Shown here: piece by piece, positions 60,007-64,000 of the stretch
Position numbering within the stretch: position 1 is the stretch's first letter
Layout: every line of letters begins with the position of its first letter
NCBI RefSeq assembly: GCF_051014685.1
Contig: NW_027478539.1
Span: forward strand, 930,001 to 994,000
Source of the DNA: Ptiloglossa arizonensis
Taxonomy: Eukaryota > Arthropoda > Insecta > Hymenoptera > Colletidae
Direction: 5' to 3'
Length of the DNA: 64,000 nucleotides
Translations under genes and position numbers: made by a program
Notes under the pieces: model-generated
Told to the model about the DNA's origin: nothing
The model's input: the letters and a program-made list of their open reading frames with translations, nothing else
The model's database searches: none

Positions 60007-63000
60007 AGTTTCCCAACCGTTTCTTACCTCCAAACTGCCATATCTCGCGAACGGATTGACCAATCCGCAAAATTTCTGTTGCATCTGAAAGTAGAAAGTC
60101 GCCCGATTGCAACGGTATGCGTACATTTCCGCTAGACCGTTCTAGTTATGCTTGTCGAGCATCAGAACTGCGATAATTTTCAGTTTCTCAAGCGTTTCTT
60201 ACCTCCAAACTGCCATATCTCGCGAACGGATTGACCGATCCGCAAAATTCCTGTTGCATCTGAAAGTAGAAACTCGCCCGATTACAACGGTATGCGTACT
60301 TTTCCCCTAGACCGTTCTAGTTATGCTTGTCGAGCATCAGAACTGTGAAAATTTTGAGTTTCCCAACCGTTTCTTACCTCCAAACTGCCATATCTCGCGA
60401 ACGGATTGACCAATCCGCAAAATTTCTGTTGCATCTGAAAGTAGAAAGTCGCCCGATTTCAACGGTATGCGTACATTTCCCCTAGACCGTTCTAGTTATG
60501 CTTGTCGAGCATCAGAACTGCGATAATTTTGAGTTTCTCAAGCGTTTCTTACCTCCAAACTGCCATATCTCGCGAACGGATTGACCAATCCGCAAAATTT
60601 CTGTTGCATCTGAAAGTAGAAACTCGCCCGATTACAACCGTATGCGTACTTTTCCCCTAGGCCGTTCTAGTTATTCGTTTCGAGCATCAGAACTGCGAAA
60701 ATGTTGAGTTTCTCGAGCGTTTCTTACCTACAAACTGCCATATCTCGCGAACGGATTGACCAATCCGCAAAATTTCTGTTGCATCTGAAAGTAGAAACTC
60801 GCCCGATTACAACAGTATGCGTACTTTTCCCCTAGGCCGTTCTGGTTATTCGTTTCGAGCATCAGAACTGTGAAAATTTTGAGTTTCTCGACCGTTTCTT
60901 ACCTCCAAACTGCCATATCTCGCGAACGGATAGGCCAATCTGCAAAATTTCTGTTGCATCTGAAAGTAGAAACTCGCCCGATTACAACGGTATGCGTACT
61001 TTTCCCCTAGTCCGTTCTAGTTATTCGTTTCGAGCATCAGAACTGCGAAAATTTTGAGTTTCTCAAGCGTTTCTTACCTCCAAACTGCCATATCTCGCGA
61101 ACGGATTGACCAATCCGCAAAATTTCTGTTGCATCTGAAAGTAGAAACTCGCCCGATTACAACGGTGTGCGTATTTTTCCCCTAGGCCGTTCTAGTTATT
61201 CGTTTCGAGCATCAGAACTGCAAAAATGTTGAGTTTCTCAAGCGTTTCTTACCTACAAACTGCCATATCTCGCGAACGGATTGACCAATCCGCAAAATTT
61301 CTGTTGCATCTGAAAGTAGAAAGTCGCCCGATTACAACGGTTTGCGTACTTTTCCCCTAGGCCGTTGTAGTTATTCGTTTCGAGCATGAGAACTGCGAAA
61401 ATTTTGGGTTTCTCAAGCGTTGCTTACCTCCAAACTGCCATATCTCGCGAACGGATTGACCAATCCGCAAAATTTCTCTTGCATCTGAAAGTAGAAACTC
61501 GCCCGATTACAACGGTATGCGTACTTTTCCCCTAGGCCGTTCTAGTTATTCGTTTCGAGCATCAGAACTGCAAAAATGTTGAGTTTCTCAAGCGTTTCTT
61601 ACCTACAAACTGCCATATCTCGCGAACGGATTGACCAATCCGCAAAATTTCTATTGCATCTGAAAGTAGAAAGTCGCCCGATTACAACGGTTTGCGTACT
61701 TTTCCCCTAGACCGTTCTAGTTATGCTTGTCGAGCATCAGAACTGCGATAATTTTGAGTTTCTCAAGCGTTTCTTACCTCCAAACTGCCATATCTCGCGA
61801 ACGGATTGACCAATCCGCAAAATTTCTGTTGCATCTGAAAGTAGAAACTCGCCCGTTTACAACGTTATGCGTACTTTTCCCCTAGGCCGTTGTAGTTATT
61901 CGTTTCGAGCATGAGAACTTCGAAAATTTTGAGTTTCTCAAGCGTTGCTTACCTCCAAACTGCCATATCTCGCGAACGGATTGACCGATCCGCAAAACTC
62001 CTGTTGCATCTGAAAGTAGAAACTCGCCCGATTACAACGGTATGCGTACTTTTCCCCTAGACCGTTCTAGTTATGCTTGTCGAGCATCAGAACTGTGAAA
62101 ATTTTGAGTTTCCCAACCGTTTCTTACCTCCAAACTGCCATATCTCGCGAACGGATTGACCAATCCGCAAAATTTCTGTTGCATCTGAAAGTAGAAAGTC
62201 GCCCGATTGCAACGGTATGCGTACATTTCCGCTAGACCGTTCTAGTTATGCTTGTCGAGCATCAGAACTGCGATAATTTTGAGTTTCTCAAGCGTTTCTT
62301 ACCTCCAAACTGCCATATCTCGAGAACGGATTGACCAATCCGCAAAATTTCTGTTGCATCTGAAAGTAGAAACTCGCCCGTTTACAACGGTATGCGTACT
62401 TTTCCCCTAGGCCGTTGTAGTTATTCGTTTCGAGCATGAGAACTTCGAAAATTTTGAGTTTCTCAAGCGTTGCTTACCTCCAAACTGCCATATCTCGCGA
62501 ACGGATTGACCGATCCGCAAAATTCCTGTTGCATCTGAAAGTAGAAACTCGCCCGATTACAACGGTATGCGTACTTTTCCCCTAGACCGTTCTAGTTATG
62601 CTTGTCGAGCATCAGAACTGCGATAATTTTGAGTTTCTCAAGCGTTTCTTACCTCCAAACTGCCATATATCGCGAACGGATTGACCAATCCGCAAAATTT
62701 CTGTTGCATCTGAAAGTAGAAACTCGCCCGATTACAACGGTATGCGTACTTATCCCCTAGGCCGTTCTGGTTATTCGTTTCGAGCATCAGAACTGCGAAA
62801 ATTTTGAGTTTCTCAAGCGTTTCTTACCTCCAAACTGCCATATCTCGCGAACGGATTGACCAATCCGCAAAATTTCTGTTGCATCTGGAAGTAGAAACTC
62901 GCCCGATTACAACGGTATGCGTACTTTTCCCCTAGGCCGTTCTAGTTATTCGTTTCGAGCATCAGAACTGCGAAAATTTTGAGTTTCTCAAACGTTTCTT

Positions 63001-64000
63001 ACCTCCAAACTGCCATATCTCGCGAACGGATTGACCGATCCGCAAAATTTCTGTTGCATCTGAAAGTAGAAACTCGCCCGATTGCAACGGTATGCGTACT
63101 TTTCCCCTAGTCCGTTCTAGTTATTCGTTTCGAGCATCAGAACTGCGAAAATTTTGAGTTTCCCAACCGTTTCTTACCTCCAAACTGCCATATCTCGCGA
63201 ACGGATTGACCAATCCGCAAAATTTCTGTTGCATCTGAAAGTAGAAAGTCGCCCGATTGCAACGGTATGCGTACATTTCCCCTAGACCGTTCTAGTTATG
63301 CTTGTCGAGCATCAGAACTGCGATAATTTTGAGTTTCTCAAGCGTTTCTTACCTCCAAACTGCCATATCTCGCGAACGGATTGACCAATCCGCAAAATTT
63401 CTGTTGCATCTGAAAGTAGAAACTCGCCCGATTACAACGTTATGCGTACTTTTCCCCTAGGCCGTTGTAGTTATTCGTTTCGAGCATGAGAACTGCGAAA
63501 ATTTTGGGTTTCTCAAGCGTTGCTTACCTCCAAACTGCCATATCTCGCGAACGGATTGACCAATCCGCAATATTTCTGTTGCATCTGAAAGTAGAAACTC
63601 GCCCGATTACAACGTTATGCGTACTTTTCCCCTAGGCCGTTGTAGTTATTCGTTTCGAGCATGAGAACTTCGAAAATTTTGAGTTTCTCAAGCGTTGCTT
63701 ACCTTCAAACTGCCATATCTCGCGAACGGATTGACCGATCCGCAAAATTCCTGTTGCATCTGAAAGTAGAAACTCTCCCGATTACAACGGTATGCGTACT
63801 TTTCCCCTAGACCGTTCTAGTTATGCTTGTCGAGCATCAGAACTGTGAAAATTTTGAGTTTCCCAACCGTTTCTTACCTCCAAACTGCCATATCTCGCGA
63901 ACGGATTGACCAATCCGCAAAATTTCTGTTGCATCTGAAAGTAGAAAGTCGCCCGATTGCAACGGTATGCGTACATTTCCGCTAGACCGTTCTAGTTATG

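Larger units (their letters stand above)
1..64000 (+). repeat. Satellite DNA array, 175-bp monomer, 366 head-to-tail copies
   Basis: The same unit recurs every 175 bases from end to end, always in the same orientation. There are 365 complete copies and a final partial copy starting at 63857. Monomers begin agtttctcaagcg (or ggtttc/tgtttc variants) and end gaaaattttg (or gaaaatgttg, gataattttg). Well-kept words include atctcgcgaacgg near position 37, gcatctgaaagtagaa near 75 and gcgtact near 113. Variable stretches are positions 1-20, 50-65, 95-110 and 125-166. Length is almost fixed: I count single-base losses in monomers 4551, 7000, 9099, 26073, 34647, 34997, 35171, 36211, 36910, 37259 and 38833, single-base gains in 34821 and 35171, and one 10-base loss in 35346, net -19. 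No unique sequence of even 100 bp interrupts the array. Known biology: such arrays are typical of centromeric and other heterochromatin in eukaryotes. The name and host are unknown to me. Confidence 0.98.
55282..64000 (+). repeat. Domain F: subarray with AA/K/L/AB/X' and Y types
   Basis: Types: AA (cggatagaccaatctgc with cgaacatc), K with ttgcgtctg, L with ggtttgcg, AB (gcaatatttctg and acgttatgcg), X' (gaccgatcc, attcctg), Y with tttcccaaccg and tttccgctag, and AC (tctcgagaacgg with cccgtttac). The final 494 bases (63507-64000) match 59657-60150 at 3,850 bases, with rare accttcaaac and aactctcccg in common. One F-G pair (caaccg then ctcgag) recurs at 60532-60881. The array runs off the right edge inside a Y monomer. 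Confidence 0.8.

Noticed and set aside
1..64000. CRISPR-like regular repetition
   Set aside because: There are no unique spacers: the full 175-base period is repeated sequence, far longer than a CRISPR repeat, and no cas genes are present.
1..64000. Transposon, LTR or retroelement insertion within the array
   Set aside because: The phase of the 175-base register is accounted for by small indels alone from first to last base, so no insertion is present.
1..64000. Ribosomal RNA, tRNA or snRNA repeat cluster
   Set aside because: The unit is too short for rDNA or 5S with spacer in any form I recognise, and no tRNA arm pattern or conserved rRNA word is visible.
1..64000. Inverted array segments or an orientation switch
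   Set aside because: Every monomer that I followed reads in the same direction; no reverse-complement monomer was seen.

Overview
The whole 64 kb window is one uninterrupted satellite-DNA array. It consists of head-to-tail copies of a 175-bp monomer, all in the same orientation: 365 complete copies (taking the start of the window as the phase) plus a 144-bp partial copy at the right end. I see no gene, RNA gene, transposon, unique spacer or inversion. Nearly all copies are exactly 175 bp. The indels I could find sum to -19 bases, and that exactly accounts for the phase of the last monomer (365 x 175 - 19 = 63,856).

The consensus, read by eye, has about 44% G+C (77 of 175 bases). It holds 13 CpG dinucleotides against about 8 expected from its base composition, so CpG is enriched rather than depleted. 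An array of this size, organised in higher-order repeats (HORs), points to a eukaryotic centromeric, pericentromeric or other heterochromatic block. The lack of CpG decay fits a lineage with little germline DNA methylation, for example many invertebrates, better than a plant or vertebrate. That is inference; I do not recognise the satellite or the species.

Diagnostic variants sort the monomers into about two dozen types and divide the array into domains. (A) 1-14697: types built on a 7-monomer theme, with a 23-monomer segment present twice (1-4025 and 10498-14522) around nested 14-, 12- and 9-monomer HORs. (B) 14698-24322: a 12-monomer (2,100 bp) HOR followed by an 8-monomer (1,400 bp) HOR. 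(C) 24323-41631: an 11-monomer (1,925 bp) HOR in three copies far apart, a recurring 6-monomer block, and a cluster of indels at 34.8-35.4 kb. (D) 41632-46531: a 7-monomer (1,225 bp) tandem pair that reuses domain-A monomer types. (E) 46532-55281: 5-, 3- and 6-monomer units. (F) 55282-64000: a 5-monomer (875 bp) unit in three copies, mixed with other types.

Within each monomer, four short features could matter for function: a CENP-B-box-like 17-mer on the minus strand (monomer positions 95-111, 7 of 9 core bases), a perfect 6-bp hairpin (46-61), a TCGCGA palindrome (39-44) and an AAAATTTT palindrome (167-174). There are no genes to work together; the biology here lies in array architecture and its turnover by unequal exchange. 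Monomer coordinates count from the first base of the window (position 1 = the A of agtttctcaa in the first copy). Types are letters I assigned for this window only.
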